Source of the DNA: Planococcus sp. APC 4015
Lineage (GTDB): Bacteria; Actinomycetota; Actinomycetes; Actinomycetales; Microbacteriaceae
NCBI GenBank assembly: GCA_030407505.1
Contig: JASDDH010000010.1
Span: forward strand, 45,782 to 109,781
Length of the DNA stretch: 64,000 nucleotides
Direction: 5' to 3'
Of this stretch, positions 32,080 to 41,551 are shown in pieces. Each line of letters starts with the position of its first letter. Within the stretch, counting starts at the first letter, position 1. Both the position numbers and the translations under genes were made by a program. The notes under the pieces are model-generated. The model did no database searches. It saw nothing but the letters and a program-made list of their open reading frames with translations, and was not told the origin of the DNA.

Positions 32080-33743
32080 GTCTGCCGGCCCGGATCGTCC
32101 TCCGAGGTTCCCGCAGCTTTTCGCCGGGAGGCCTCCTCGGTGCGGATCGTCGCGGTCGACACGTCGGTCGGCCGCTCACCCGGCGCCCACATGCGATCGA
32201 TGGCCGTCGCCGGTGATGTCGTGGCCGCCAGCGACGCCTCCAGAGCGTGTTCGTAGCGGTTCTGGCGACGCTTGAGCCAGAGCCCCGCGACGAGGAACAC
32301 CGCCAGCAGGATGTAGCAGATCGCCGCGAACGGGTGCAGGAAGAGGTCGGCGACGTTGCCCTGGCTGAGCTGCAGCGCCTTGCGCAGCTGCTGCTCCCCC
32401 ATCGGTCCGAGGATCAGCCCGACGATGAGCGGTGCGATCGGGTACCCGAAGCGCCGCATGAAGTAGCCGAGCGTGCCGACGATCAGCAGGATCAGGATGT
32501 CGAGCACCGAGAAGCTGACCGCGTAGGCGCCGAGCGTGGCGAACAGCAGGATGCCGGCGTACAGATACGGACGCGGGATCTGCAGCAGCTTGACCCAGAT
32601 GCCTGCCAACGGCAGGTTGAGGATGATCAGCAGCAGGTTGCCGATGTAGAGGCTGGCGATGAGCGCCCAGACCAGATCGCCCTGGTTCTGGAAGAGCTGC
32701 GGGCCGGGCTGGATGCCGTACGACTGGAACGCCGTGATGATGATGGCGGCGGTGGCCGTCGTCGGCAGGCCGAGGGTCAGCAACGGAACGAGCACTCCGG
32801 CCGCAGCGGCGTTGTTGGCGGCTTCCGGCCCGGCCACGCCCTCGATGGCGCCGCGTCCGAACTGCTGTTTGTTCTTGGAGACCTTCTTCTCGGCGGCGTA
32901 TGACAGGAAGGTCGCGACGTCGGCCCCGCCGGCGGGGATCGTGCCGATGGGGAACCCGATGAACGTGCCGCGCAGCCAGGGTCGCCACGAGCGGCGCCAG
33001 TCCTCGCGGGTCATCCAGTTCCGCCAGCCCCGCGTGACCGGGATGATCGGGATCGGACCGTGCCGCAGGCGAGCCGCGACATAGAGCGTCTCGCCGAGGG
33101 CGAAGAGCCCGACGGCGACGAGCACGACGCTGATGCCGTCGGACAGGGCGAGAACCCCCATCGTGTACCGCGCCTGGCCCGTGGTCTGTTCGGTTCCCAC
33201 GAGTCCGAGGAACAGACCCACGCCGAGCGAGGCGAGTCCGCGCGGGACCGAGGAGCCGAGAAGAGCACCGACGGTGATGAAGGCCACCACGATGAGGGCG
33301 ACGAAGTCCGCCGGAGACAGATTCACCGCGAACTGGGCGATGATCGGGGCGAACAGGGTCAGCAGCACGGTGGCGATGGTGCCGGCGACGAACGAGCCGA
33401 TCGCGGCGGTCGCCAGCGCCGCGGCGCCCCGACCGAGCTTCGCCATCTTGTTGCCCTCGATGGCGGTGATGACCGAGGCCGATTCACCCGGGGTGTTCAA
33501 CAGGATGCTGGTGGTCGATCCGCCGTACATCCCGCCGTAGTAGATGCCGGCGAACATGACGATGGCCGCCGTCGGCGGGAGCGAATAGGTCAGCGGCAGA
33601 AGCAGAGCCACGGTCATGGCGGGCCCGATCCCGGGGAGCACGCCGACGGCGGTGCCGATCACGACGCCCAGGAACGCGAAGAGAAGGTACTGCGGCTGCA
33701 TCGCGGTGGCGAAGCCCTCGATGAGGAGCTGGAAGTTGTCCAT
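32076..33743 (-). CDS. tctA: tripartite tricarboxylate transporter large permease TctA
   Basis: The 555-residue membrane protein has the TctA hallmarks near the N-terminus ([19 protein letters not shown] and [16 protein letters not shown]) and about twelve helices. It is the transport channel of a binding-protein-dependent, ion-driven carboxylate importer. The last 60 residues are a variable hydrophilic tail. It starts 11 bases after TctB, as the last gene of a tctC-tctB-tctA operon. Confidence 0.95.
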   Translation of the reverse strand: MDNFQLLIEGFATAMQPQYLLFAFLGVVIGTAVGVLPGIGPAMTVALLLPLTYSLPPTAAIVMFAGIYYGGMYGGSTTSILLNTPGESASVITAIEGNKMAKLGRGAAALATAAIGSFVAGTIATVLLTLFAPIIAQFAVNLSPADFVALIVVAFITVGALLGSSVPRGLASLGVGLFLGLVGTEQTTGQARYTMGVLALSDGISVVLVAVGLFALGETLYVAARLRHGPIPIIPVTRGWRNWMTREDWRRSWRPWLRGTFIGFPIGTIPAGGADVATFLSYAAEKKVSKNKQQFGRGAIEGVAGPEAANNAAAAGVLVPLLTLGLPTTATAAIIITAFQSYGIQPGPQLFQNQGDLVWALIASLYIGNLLLIILNLPLAGIWVKLLQIPRPYLYAGILLFATLGAYAVSFSVLDILILLIVGTLGYFMRRFGYPIAPLIVGLILGPMGEQQLRKALQLSQGNVADLFLHPFAAICYILLAVFLVAGLWLKRRQNRYEHALEASLAATTSPATAIDRMWAPGERPTDVSTATIRTEEASRRKAAGTSEDDPGRQT

Positions 33744-33754
33744 GTCGTCGGTTC

Positions 33755-34315
33755 CTATCCGAACAGCGGCCCGGGGCCGTACCACGCGTCGAACAGCATC
33801 CCCCGGGGGAGGAAGAGGCCGAGTCCTTCACCGAACAGGATCTGCGTTCCGATCCCGAGGACGAGACCGACCAGGTAGGCCATCCACCAGCGCTTCGCGC
33901 CGAGGCTCCAGGCGGTGCCGCCGAAGAGGATCGCTCCGACCATCCACCATCCGAGGATCTCGAGCAGCAGGATCGAGGCGATGATCAGCGACACGATCTT
34001 CGCGATCGTCCACCAGTCGGTCTTCGCGTCGGGATCGATGTCCTCGCCCTCCTCGCGGGCGCCGAGACGACCTCGCAGGACCCCGATGACCAGGGCGACA
34101 CCCGAGACGACGAGGATCGCCGCCACGAGGTAGGGGAACACGCGCGGACCGACCTGCGCACCGGCGGGCGTGCGGATCGCGAAGGATCCGACGAACGTGT
34201 AGATGCCGAGCGCCAGCACGAGGCCGGCGAAGACCAGCTCGCCGATGCGATCTCCGCTCCAGCCGGAGCGCGGTGCGACCACCGCGCTCCGGCCGAGGGT
34301 GTCGGAGTCGGTCAC
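33755..34315 (-). CDS. tctB: tripartite tricarboxylate transporter small permease TctB
   Basis: The 186-residue protein has four membrane segments in the usual TctB arrangement. The GTG at 34315 overlaps the stop of the TctC gene (GTGA), giving translational coupling. It partners TctA in the membrane. Confidence 0.9.
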   Translation of the reverse strand: MTDSDTLGRSAVVAPRSGWSGDRIGELVFAGLVLALGIYTFVGSFAIRTPAGAQVGPRVFPYLVAAILVVSGVALVIGVLRGRLGAREEGEDIDPDAKTDWWTIAKIVSLIIASILLLEILGWWMVGAILFGGTAWSLGAKRWWMAYLVGLVLGIGTQILFGEGLGLFLPRGMLFDAWYGPGPLFG

Positions 34316-35334
34316 TGGACCAGGCCGATGTTCTGCAGCGTGGTGGTCACATCGGCGATGTTCTCTTCGAGGAACGAATCGAAGTCGGCGCCGGTGAGGA
34401 ACGCGTCGGTCCAGCCCCTCTCCTCGAGGGTGGCCTGCCATGCCGCCGACTCCTGCATCGTCGTGACGACGTCGACGAGGGCTTGCGCCTCGGCATCGGT
34501 GATGGATCCCGGCGCGAGCAGCCCACGCCAGTTCGTGTAGACCACGTCGTAGCCTTCCTCGACCATCGTCGGGGTGTCAGGAAGAAGCGTCGCCGGTGCG
34601 TCGCTCGAGACGGCGAGCGCACGCAGATCGCCGGAGTTCACATACTCGGCGAACTCGCCTACGCCCGAGATGCCGGCCGAAGCGTTGTTGCCGAGCAGGA
34701 GCGACACCGCCTCGCCACCACCGGCGTTGGGGATGTAGTTGAGCTTCTCGGTGATCTCGGCACTGTCCATGCCGGCGTTCTCGAGAAGGAGGCCGGCGAG
34801 GATGTGGTCGGCGCCGCCGGCGGAGCCGCCGGTGATCGTGACGCCCTGGCCGTCGGCTTCGATGTCGTCGACGAGGTCTTCGAGCGTCTGGTACGGCGAG
34901 GCGTCGGGAACGACGATGACGAGCGGCTCGTCGGTCAGGCGTGCGATCGGGGTGGTGTCCTCCATGCGCACCTCGGCGCCGTTCGTCTCGACGGCACCGA
35001 CCATCACGAGCCCGGTGACCATGAGCGTGTACGGGTCGCGCTCGTTGGCGAGCGAGGCGAGACCGACGGTCCCGCCGGCGCCGCCGACGTTCGAGACGGT
35101 GGCGGTGCCGACGATGTCGTCGGCCGTGAGCACGTCCGAGATCGCGCGTCCGGTCTGATCCCAGCCGCCGCCGGGATCTGCCGGCACGATGATCTGCACG
35201 GCGTCGGGAGCTGCGGCCGCAGCGTCATCACCCGACGATGCGGTGCCTCCCGAAGCGCCACCCTGGGGGTTGCATCCGGACAGGACGAGAACGGTGGCGA
35301 GCGTGGCGGCTCCGACGGCGATGATCTTGCGCAT
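34312..35334 (-). CDS. tctC: tripartite tricarboxylate transporter binding protein TctC
   Basis: The 340-residue lipoprotein has a signal peptide ending LSGC and the TctC/BugT fold (IIVPADPGGGWDQTGRAI at the start of the mature domain). It captures a carboxylate such as citrate outside the membrane. It is the first gene of the operon and is divergent from a CitA-like sensor kinase, the usual regulator of such transporters. In the 150-base gap CGGT-N5-ACCG (35426-35438) is a weak operator candidate. Confidence 0.93.
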   Translation of the reverse strand: MRKIIAVGAATLATVLVLSGCNPQGGASGGTASSGDDAAAAAPDAVQIIVPADPGGGWDQTGRAISDVLTADDIVGTATVSNVGGAGGTVGLASLANERDPYTLMVTGLVMVGAVETNGAEVRMEDTTPIARLTDEPLVIVVPDASPYQTLEDLVDDIEADGQGVTITGGSAGGADHILAGLLLENAGMDSAEITEKLNYIPNAGGGEAVSLLLGNNASAGISGVGEFAEYVNSGDLRALAVSSDAPATLLPDTPTMVEEGYDVVYTNWRGLLAPGSITDAEAQALVDVVTTMQESAAWQATLEERGWTDAFLTGADFDSFLEENIADVTTTLQNIGLVQ

Positions 35335-35483
35335 GCTGTGCGACTCTTCCTCGAGTGGGGCGGAGGCATCGGTGCCTCTGCTGTGGCGACTGACGCTAGG
35401 CCCATCGGGACCGCCGGACGGGGTTCGGTAACTAACCGGGAGTTCGGAAAGTATTGGTCTCGGCGCCGCTGTGCGCCTCCAGG

Positions 35484-35489
35484 CAGAAT
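35484..35489 (+). promoter_or_regulatory. -10-like element before the sensor kinase gene
   Basis: CAGAAT, six bases (GGGACG), then a GTG codon. The 6-base spacing matches the other leaderless starts in this window. Confidence 0.35.
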
Positions 35490-35495
35490 GGGACG

Positions 35496-37058
35496 GTGGT
35501 CCGGGCAATGTCGCTGAGACTGCAGCTCCTCCTGCTGCAGGCCATCATCGTGTGCGCGGCGACTCTCGTGACCGGGGCCGTGGCGATCGGCATCCAGGAG
35601 CGGCTCATCCGCGACCAGGCCCGCGAGCGCATGGTCGGGGTCGCGCTGTCGATCGCGCGGCTGCCCGCGATCATCGACGCATTCGACGATCCCGATCCCA
35701 GTACCGTCGTGCAGCCGATCGCCGAGGTCATCCGCGAGTCGTCCGGCCTCACCTATGTCGTGGTGACGGATGCCGACGGCATCCGCTTCTCGCATCCGAC
35801 CCCCGAGCGCATCGGCGAACGGGTGTCGACCGACCCGTCGATCCCGCTGTCGGGCGAGATCTACGTGGGCACCCAGACCGGCACCCTCGGCGAATCGTGG
35901 CGGGTCAAGGTGCCGATCTACGACGATGAGGGCGAAGTGATCGGGTCGGCGTCGGTCGGGATGCTCGAATCCGAGCTCGCGGCCGACTTGCAGACGTGGC
36001 TGCCGTGGGTGGTCGTGGCCGTCGCGGGGTCGGCCATCATCGGCGTCTTCGGTGCCGCGTGGGTGACCGCGGTGGTGCGTCGGCGCATCTTCAAGCTCGA
36101 GCCCGAGCAGATCGCGCAGCTCGTCAAGGAACGCGAGACGATGCTGCACCGACTCAGCGAGGGCGTCGTGACGGTCGACGCCGACGGCATGATCACCCTG
36201 AGCAACGACGCCGCGACCCGGCTTCTGGGCTCGGGCGAACTGGTCGGCAAGCGGGCGGCGGACGTGCTCGAACCGCAGATCCTCGCGGTCCTCGAAGACG
36301 GCGAGCCCGACGGCCGCATCGTGCTGTCGGGTGAGCGGGCACTCATCGCCCGGGGAACCGGCATCCGGGACGATCAGGGGAACCCCGTGGGCGGCACACT
36401 GCTCCTGCGCGATCACACAGAGCTGCATTCGGCTGTGCGAGAGATGGACGGCGCGCACTCGCTGACCGATGGTCTGCGAGCGCAGGCGCACGAGTTCGCC
36501 AACTCGATGCACGTCGTGTCCGGGCTGCTCGAATACCAACTGATCGATGAGGCGCGGGACTACATCTCGCGCATCAGGCCCGGCGGGCCGCTCGCGGTGG
36601 GGAGCGAGGAGTCGGGCCTCGGCGGCGAGCTCTCAGCACTTCTGTCGGTGAAGGTCACCCAAGGGCGCGAACGCGGGATCGCCGTCGTCGTGGAGTCGTC
36701 GGGCGCGCTGCCAGATGACGCGACCGTCGACCTCGTGACGGTCATCGGCAATCTCACCGACAATGCGCTCGAGGCCTGCGACGTCGGTGACCGCGTGGCG
36801 ATCAGCCTGCATTCGACCGACGATGCCGTCGTCGCGGTCGTGGAGGACAGCGGCCCCGGCATCCCGGCGGCCCTGGCCGATCGTGTCTTCGACGAGGGCG
36901 TGAGCACGAAGGATGCCGCCTCGCGTCGTCGCGGAGTGGGGCTCGCCCTCGTCAAGCGGGTCGTCCGTCGCCGCGGCGGTGTGGTCGAGCGCTCCGAGTC
37001 CGAGCTCGGGGGCGCGAGGTTCGAAGTCGTGCTGCCCGTGAAGGTGACGACCCCGTGA
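35496..37058 (+). CDS. CitA/DcuS-type sensor histidine kinase
   Basis: The 520-residue membrane kinase has one helix near residues 9-31, an extracellular PAS-like sensor with SHPTPERIGE (about 99-108), a second helix at about 169-192, a cytoplasmic PAS domain (about 215-305) and a kinase core with phospho-acceptor His332 in RAQAHEFANS, the N-box GNLTDNALEA and a GVGLALVKR G-box. This architecture senses di- or tricarboxylates. The start is the GTG at 35496 or the ATG at 35508. It overlaps its response regulator by 4 bases and is divergent from tctCBA. Confidence 0.92.
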   Translation: MVRAMSLRLQLLLLQAIIVCAATLVTGAVAIGIQERLIRDQARERMVGVALSIARLPAIIDAFDDPDPSTVVQPIAEVIRESSGLTYVVVTDADGIRFSHPTPERIGERVSTDPSIPLSGEIYVGTQTGTLGESWRVKVPIYDDEGEVIGSASVGMLESELAADLQTWLPWVVVAVAGSAIIGVFGAAWVTAVVRRRIFKLEPEQIAQLVKERETMLHRLSEGVVTVDADGMITLSNDAATRLLGSGELVGKRAADVLEPQILAVLEDGEPDGRIVLSGERALIARGTGIRDDQGNPVGGTLLLRDHTELHSAVREMDGAHSLTDGLRAQAHEFANSMHVVSGLLEYQLIDEARDYISRIRPGGPLAVGSEESGLGGELSALLSVKVTQGRERGIAVVVESSGALPDDATVDLVTVIGNLTDNALEACDVGDRVAISLHSTDDAVVAVVEDSGPGIPAALADRVFDEGVSTKDAASRRRGVGLALVKRVVRRRGGVVERSESELGGARFEVVLPVKVTTP

Positions 37059-37729
37059 CCGCGGCGCTCCGGGTGCTCGTCGTCGACGACGCGGCTGCGG
37101 TGACCGCGCTGCACACGCGCTTCGTGCAGGCGCATCCGCAGTGCGAAGTGGTCGGGATCGCGGCATCCGGACCCGAAGCCGTCGCCGCGATCCGGGCGCT
37201 CACGCCCGATCTCGTGCTGCTCGACGTGCACCTGCCGGGGTTTTCGGGCATCGACGTGCTGCGGGCGATCAGAGCCGATGCGGGGGTGGCTCAGCCCGAG
37301 ATCATCGCCGTCACCGCCGCCCGAGACATCGAGACCGTGCGTGATGCGCGGGTGATGGGCGCCCGCCACTACCTCGTCAAGCCGTTCTCGGCCGACGAGC
37401 TGCACGCGCGCATCGACGAGGTCATCGCGGGGCGCGCGACCGGCGATCCCGGCGCGAGCCTGGATCAGCAGGCAGTGGATGCCGCGATGCGGCCCGCGCT
37501 GCGGCGCCCCCTGCCGAAAGGGCTCAGCCCCGAGACGCTCGAGATCGTGCGCGGCGCGCTGCGTCAGACGGGGGCCGCGAGCGCGGGCGAGGTAGCCGAC
37601 GCCGTGGGGTTGTCACGCGTGAGCTGCCGGCGGTACCTCGAGTACATCGCCGATGACGGCGGGGCGACGCGTTCGCTGGACTACTCGACGGCCGGACGAC
37701 CCCGCACCCGGTACCGCCCGGTCGAGTGA
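37055..37729 (+). CDS. CitB/DcuR-type response regulator
   Basis: The 224-residue protein has a receiver domain with phospho-acceptor Asp57 (LVLLDVHLPG), acidic pair Asp11/Asp12 and Lys109 (HYLVKPF). The C-terminal part has a helix-turn-helix (SAGEVADAVGLSRVSCRRYLEYI) typical of citrate/malate-type regulators. It pairs with the overlapping sensor kinase and likely activates tctCBA when carboxylate is present. The start is a GTG that overlaps the kinase stop. Confidence 0.92.
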   Translation: MTAALRVLVVDDAAAVTALHTRFVQAHPQCEVVGIAASGPEAVAAIRALTPDLVLLDVHLPGFSGIDVLRAIRADAGVAQPEIIAVTAARDIETVRDARVMGARHYLVKPFSADELHARIDEVIAGRATGDPGASLDQQAVDAAMRPALRRPLPKGLSPETLEIVRGALRQTGAASAGEVADAVGLSRVSCRRYLEYIADDGGATRSLDYSTAGRPRTRYRPVE

Positions 37730-37756
37730 GGCTTGCGATCCCGGGCTGCCGGCGAG

Positions 37757-38164
37757 TCAGCCGGTGGTCGTCTTGGAGATCCGGACGATGACCCTCTGCC
37801 CCGGCTTCCGCTGCACGCGGCGGATCAGTCGCTCCAGCCCGAGGATGAGCCTGAACTGAAGGCCGTACTTGGCGGCGAGCGCAGCGTTCGCCGCCGTCTG
37901 ATCGTCATCGAACCGGGCCGTGGCGGTGACGGTGATCGCATCGGCGGCGACGTTGCCCATTCGGCTGCAGGGACGCATGCTCACGCTCGGATCGCGGCGA
38001 AGTCGCTTGACCTTGCCCGTCTCGCGCTCGGTCGTCACCACCAGGTCGTCACCGTCCGGAGCGATCCACACCGGCGTGGCGACCAGCACGCCGCTCTTCC
38101 GATACGTGCCCAACGAGACGAACGGGCTGCTGGCGATCTGAGACCACTCGTCGACTGTCTGCAT
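37757..38164 (-). CDS. PPOX-class F420-dependent oxidoreductase-like protein
   Basis: The 135-residue protein has the split-barrel flavin/F420-binding pattern (SPFVSLGTYRKSGVLVATPVW near the start, then DGDDLVVTTERETGKVKRLRRDP). Actinobacterial members bind coenzyme F420 or heme-related cofactors and reduce small molecules. It stands alone; its end is 27 bases from the convergent response regulator. A TACGTT hexamer 6 bases before the ATG suggests a leaderless start. Confidence 0.82.
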   Translation of the reverse strand: MQTVDEWSQIASSPFVSLGTYRKSGVLVATPVWIAPDGDDLVVTTERETGKVKRLRRDPSVSMRPCSRMGNVAADAITVTATARFDDDQTAANAALAAKYGLQFRLILGLERLIRRVQRKPGQRVIVRISKTTTG

Positions 38165-38170
38165 TGATCG

Positions 38171-38176
38171 AACGTA
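38171..38176 (-). promoter_or_regulatory. -10 element, leaderless start of the PPOX gene
   Basis: On the minus strand TACGTT, six bases, then ATG. Confidence 0.45.
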
Positions 38177-38241
38177 ACGCGGTTGTCGCCGGCCGAGGCG
38201 CGTTGGCCCGAACTGCGGGGTCGACTCCCCCGTCGAAAGCG

Positions 38242-38550
38242 TCAGGCGTCGACGTCGAAGACGACGACCGATTCTGCCAGCCGGGAGATCAGCGCCGCGA
38301 CGGGCTGATGGGCCGCGTGCGAGAGGTACTCGTCGCGAGCGGAACTGCTCTCGAAGCTCACGACCAGCGCCCAGTCGTAGCCGCCCCCGAGTCCTTCGGG
38401 ACTGCTGTTAGGCCCGCAATGCACAGCGAGTACCCCAGGAATCACGTCCTTCATCGCGAGCGTCGACTCGGTGAGTTCGTGCAGATCGGCTTCGCCGACG
38501 TCGGGTTTCCACCTGACGAGGACGACGTGGACTGCGGATGGTCTGGTCAT
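38242..38550 (-). CDS. Dabb (stress-responsive alpha/beta barrel) protein
   Basis: The 102-residue protein fits the Dabb/ferredoxin-like dimeric barrel: VHVVLVRWKPD as the first strand, an ESTLAMKDVIPGV helix, YDWALVVSFESSSARDEYLSHAAHQPV in the second half and a closing SVVVFD strand. Members include stress-induced proteins and small cyclases or monooxygenases; the substrate is unknown. It starts divergent from the DUF1990 gene 72 bases away. Confidence 0.8.
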   Translation of the reverse strand: MTRPSAVHVVLVRWKPDVGEADLHELTESTLAMKDVIPGVLAVHCGPNSSPEGLGGGYDWALVVSFESSSARDEYLSHAAHQPVAALISRLAESVVVFDVDA

Positions 38551-38556
38551 CGTCCC

Positions 38557-38562
38557 AGAGTG
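38557..38562 (-). promoter_or_regulatory. -10-like element (CACTCT) before the Dabb gene
   Basis: On the minus strand CACTCT, six bases, then ATG; one of several CACNCT hexamers at this exact spacing. Confidence 0.3.
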
Positions 38563-38610
38563 CCCTACGGATGCCGGCTGTGCCCGAGCGGGACCGAAGG
38601 CCACGGCACT

Positions 38611-38616
38611 TAGCCT
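38611..38616 (+). promoter_or_regulatory. -10 element, leaderless start of the DUF1990 gene
   Basis: TAGCCT, six bases, then GTG at 38623; it selects this GTG over the one two bases earlier. Confidence 0.5.
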
Positions 38617-38622
38617 GATCGT

Positions 38623-39123
38623 GTGTTCAACGTCACGTACCCAGAGGTCGGCGGGACTGCCGGCGATCTGCCGACCGGCTACCACCACGTCCGCGTCGAG
38701 CGGGTCATCGGGCGTGGGCGGAAAGTGTTCGAGCAGGCGGCCGACGACCTGTTCGCCGGGATGGCGCAGCGCCGGGCCGGCGCGATCATCCACCTGTCCG
38801 AGGTGCCCCTCCGCGAGGGCACGCGCGTGAGGATGCTGCTGCGTATCGGGCCGCTGGCGTTCAGGATCCCCTGCGTGGTGGTGTGGGCGGAACGGACCGG
38901 GAGCTTCTGCGGTTTCGCCTACGGGACCCAGCCCGGGCACCCTGAGCGGGGCGAAGAGCGATTCGAGTTGCACCTTCGTCCGGCAGGTGAGGTGACGTTC
39001 CGGATCATCGCATTCTCGGCACCCGCACGCTGGTTCACCCGGCTCGGCGGGCCGGTTGCTCGCCTCGTTCAGACCCTCATGGTCCGGCGCTACCTTCGGG
39101 CTCTCGAGGGCCCGCCCAGCTGA
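38623..39123 (+). CDS. DUF1990 family protein
   Basis: The 166-residue protein has the DUF1990 pattern: TGYHHVRVERVIGRGRKVFE, the basic central strands and FAYGTQPGHPERGEERFELH. The family is widespread in actinobacteria and plants and its function is unknown. The GTG start fits a leaderless transcript. No operon partner is evident. Confidence 0.85.
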   Translation: MFNVTYPEVGGTAGDLPTGYHHVRVERVIGRGRKVFEQAADDLFAGMAQRRAGAIIHLSEVPLREGTRVRMLLRIGPLAFRIPCVVVWAERTGSFCGFAYGTQPGHPERGEERFELHLRPAGEVTFRIIAFSAPARWFTRLGGPVARLVQTLMVRRYLRALEGPPS

Positions 39124-39321
39124 TCGGCAGCGGCGAGCGGGAGGACATATCCACCGCGGAACATATTCACGTCGGGACGGTCCTCGAGCTGGATCCGCAG
39201 GTAACCGGCGACAATGACTCCGTCCGAGACGGGCTGTCCCCGTGACTGCTGGATGCAGACCGCGCAGCTTCCGCTCGACCGGGCGCGCACCGCGATGTTG
39301 AACGGCGGCAAGGCGGCGGTT

Positions 39322-39327
39322 TAGGTT
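39322..39327 (+). promoter_or_regulatory. -10 element, leaderless start of the gene at 39335
   Basis: TAGGTT, seven bases, then ATG. The preceding gap 39124-39321 holds no gene I can support. Confidence 0.45.
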
Positions 39328-39334
39328 CAACCGT

Positions 39335-39943
39335 ATGCGCGACATCACGCAACCGGTCGGCCCGGCCAAGCTTCGCCGCATAACCAAGCGGCACGCCGTC
39401 GCCAGCGGGGTTCTCACGGTGGTATTCGGCGTCCTCCTGGTCGTCCTCCTCCTGGTCGGCCTACCGTTCGACAGCGGATACGTTTGGCTGTTCTGGTTTC
39501 TGATCGCGTCGATTGTCTACCAGGGCCTGTGGGCGGCATGGGGCATCCATCAACTTCGCACCACCCTCGCCTCCGAGATCGCGTCCGCCGAGGCGAAGAC
39601 ACCATCCGACAGTGCCGAAGAAGCCCCCAGTGAGATGAATTTCTGGGACGGTGGTCGGCTCGCGTACATCGACCGCGGACCTTGGAGTGGCCGCCTCCTC
39701 TTCATGTACCCCGACTCGCGCCCTCCATGGTGGACCTTCGTCATCGATCCGAGCCCGTACGAGAATGCGCCGGGCGATCACTACGCAGATGAGCCCGAAC
39801 TTGCAGTACGGCTCACAGAAGAGTGGGGCCTGAGATGGATCCCGCGCGGAGATGACGAGCAGCGGCTGGAAGCGACCCGATTCGATTGGCGCCGCATGCT
39901 GACGGGCGCAAGTTGGAACGCTGCACCCCCACCCCGCGAATGA
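39335..39943 (+). CDS. hypothetical membrane protein
   Basis: The 202-residue protein has two adjacent hydrophobic segments (about 21-43 and 50-70) and a soluble C-terminal half rich in tryptophan and proline (PWSGRLLFMYPDSRPPWWTF). I do not recognise a family. It opens a stretch of poorly conserved genes that runs to the tRNA-Arg gene. Confidence 0.7.
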   Translation: MRDITQPVGPAKLRRITKRHAVASGVLTVVFGVLLVVLLLVGLPFDSGYVWLFWFLIASIVYQGLWAAWGIHQLRTTLASEIASAEAKTPSDSAEEAPSEMNFWDGGRLAYIDRGPWSGRLLFMYPDSRPPWWTFVIDPSPYENAPGDHYADEPELAVRLTEEWGLRWIPRGDDEQRLEATRFDWRRMLTGASWNAAPPPRE

Positions 39944-40035
39944 TGGACGCGGAACTCCACGCGAATCCGGGCTTTCTGCCTCGCCACAGGCCAGCTTGAG
40001 CCGGCAATGTAGCGGCTCGTCGTTGTCCCGATGGT

Positions 40036-41403
40036 TCAGTGTGCTGATTCGTTCGAAGAGCCCGGGAGCTCATCGTCCTGGGACGACAACGCTGCGGACG
40101 GGATGTCCTTCGGAACGGCATCGTCGACGACTACCTCTTCGGGCTTCCTGAGCCTAGGCGGTGCGGCAGACCAATCCTTGAGCCGTTGACCGACCACGTC
40201 ATAGGAAACGACGATTGCGTCCATGACGGAATCGATGAACCCTGATCTTCCCGCGAGGCGCGACGCGCCCATCTTGCCGATATAGGTGACCGTGAAGGAT
40301 TTGATCTCCTTCGAAGCGTCGGCGACGAGCACGTTCGGATCCTCACGAGCAGTCTTCAGAAGTTCCGCCGTTCCGCCTCGTTGACGGGCAGCGAACGCTT
40401 CAACGCGCAACGTGTCCGGCGCGTCCTTCAACTGGCGGAGCACCCAGTTGACCCTCGTCGTCGGTCTACCCTCGGCGGGAGCACTCGTCGAGAATGAGCA
40501 GGTGATCTGAGCCGCGCGGATATCGACGGTCAACGTCAGCGGGGAGACAGCATTGGGTATGCGGATCGCCCCAGACATCTTGCCTTCGTTCACCAACATG
40601 TCTGTGACAGCAGCAATTCGCAGCGCCGGGTTCGCTGTTTCGGCCTTCGTCAGGACTTGGGTCACGTCAGCACCGAGTCGTTGCCCGAGCTTGAGCGCGC
40701 CGTAGCGGAGCAGCGCGTCGAACCGTGCAGCAACCTGCGCAGCGTCCTTATCGGTCTTGCGAAGAGTGCCACTTGAGACGGAGTCGCGAACAGGGACCCA
40801 ACTCGTGCCCATGTCTGTGAACTCGACGGCTCCCGACTTCGGGTGCTCGAGGTATCGGATCAGTTCGCCCAGAATCCAGGCTTGATCGGGATCAGCCACC
40901 CCACGGAATTCCTTCTGCAGGATCGCCGCCGTGAGAACTTCCGTCCACGACAGGTGGTGCATGGCGGCGTACTTGGACTTCCGCTTGTCGACGACGGTTG
41001 GATGGACGCCGGCGGCCGGTGATATCTCGTTCGAGATCGTCAGTAGCGCGTCGAATCGATGTTCGCGAGCGACGTCGAGGTAGTTCTCCAGTTGCTCACG
41101 CTGAAGATCATTGTTTCCCGTCTTGACCTCCACGAGCGCGGTCCAGACCTTGCTCCCGCGCTTCACCCGAATGAGTCCGTCGGGGAAGACCTTCTTGTCG
41201 CCCAAGATGAAGGGCACTTCGATGAAGGTCTCGAGAGCGCCCGCCGGCGCGCCCATGCGGCCCGTCAGAACTCGCCCGTACTCCTTCACCGAACTCATCA
41301 CCGCGAGCAACGCGGACGTGGCTCGGCGCTCTTGCTCATCGGCTCCGTTGATCCCAGAAGTTGGGATCAGGCGCGCCACGTTCCAGGGGTTCTCTTCTGC
41401 CAT
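40036..41403 (-). CDS. PD-(D/E)XK nuclease-like protein, possible defence gene
   Basis: The 455-residue protein has a restriction-endonuclease-like core: Asp75 in FPDGLIRV, then Glu92-Val-Lys94 in LVEVKTG, followed by Gln104-x3-Tyr108, the layout of PD-(D/E)XK enzymes with a RecB-like QxxxY motif. The C-terminal 250 residues are unassigned and include WVLRQLKDAPD. No partner methylase or helicase is adjacent. It may act as a single-gene defence or DNA-repair nuclease; this is inference from motifs. GGAG lies 6 bases before the ATG. Confidence 0.75.
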   Translation of the reverse strand: MAEENPWNVARLIPTSGINGADEQERRATSALLAVMSSVKEYGRVLTGRMGAPAGALETFIEVPFILGDKKVFPDGLIRVKRGSKVWTALVEVKTGNNDLQREQLENYLDVAREHRFDALLTISNEISPAAGVHPTVVDKRKSKYAAMHHLSWTEVLTAAILQKEFRGVADPDQAWILGELIRYLEHPKSGAVEFTDMGTSWVPVRDSVSSGTLRKTDKDAAQVAARFDALLRYGALKLGQRLGADVTQVLTKAETANPALRIAAVTDMLVNEGKMSGAIRIPNAVSPLTLTVDIRAAQITCSFSTSAPAEGRPTTRVNWVLRQLKDAPDTLRVEAFAARQRGGTAELLKTAREDPNVLVADASKEIKSFTVTYIGKMGASRLAGRSGFIDSVMDAIVVSYDVVGQRLKDWSAAPPRLRKPEEVVVDDAVPKDIPSAALSSQDDELPGSSNESAH

Positions 41404-41539
41404 TCTGACTCCGTCGTCGACGACCTTTCCCGAACGCTATCGGCAACACAGTCCGGTCGCCGGCATTTCGGACCGGAGGACGCCCAAGGGATCCGTCAGC
41501 GTAAGGGTCGGCCCCTTGCAGCTCAGGCTCGGATCCGGT

Positions 41540-41545
41540 CATGCT
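41540..41545 (+). promoter_or_regulatory. -10-like element (CATGCT) before the gene at 41552
   Basis: CATGCT, six bases, then GTG at 41552. Confidence 0.25.
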
Positions 41546-41551
41546 GGCTTA

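Noticed and set aside
39090..39311. A 73-codon minus-strand frame in the gap after the DUF1990 gene
   Set aside because: It overlaps the end of the DUF1990 gene, has no ribosome-binding site or promoter-like spacing and no recognisable pattern.
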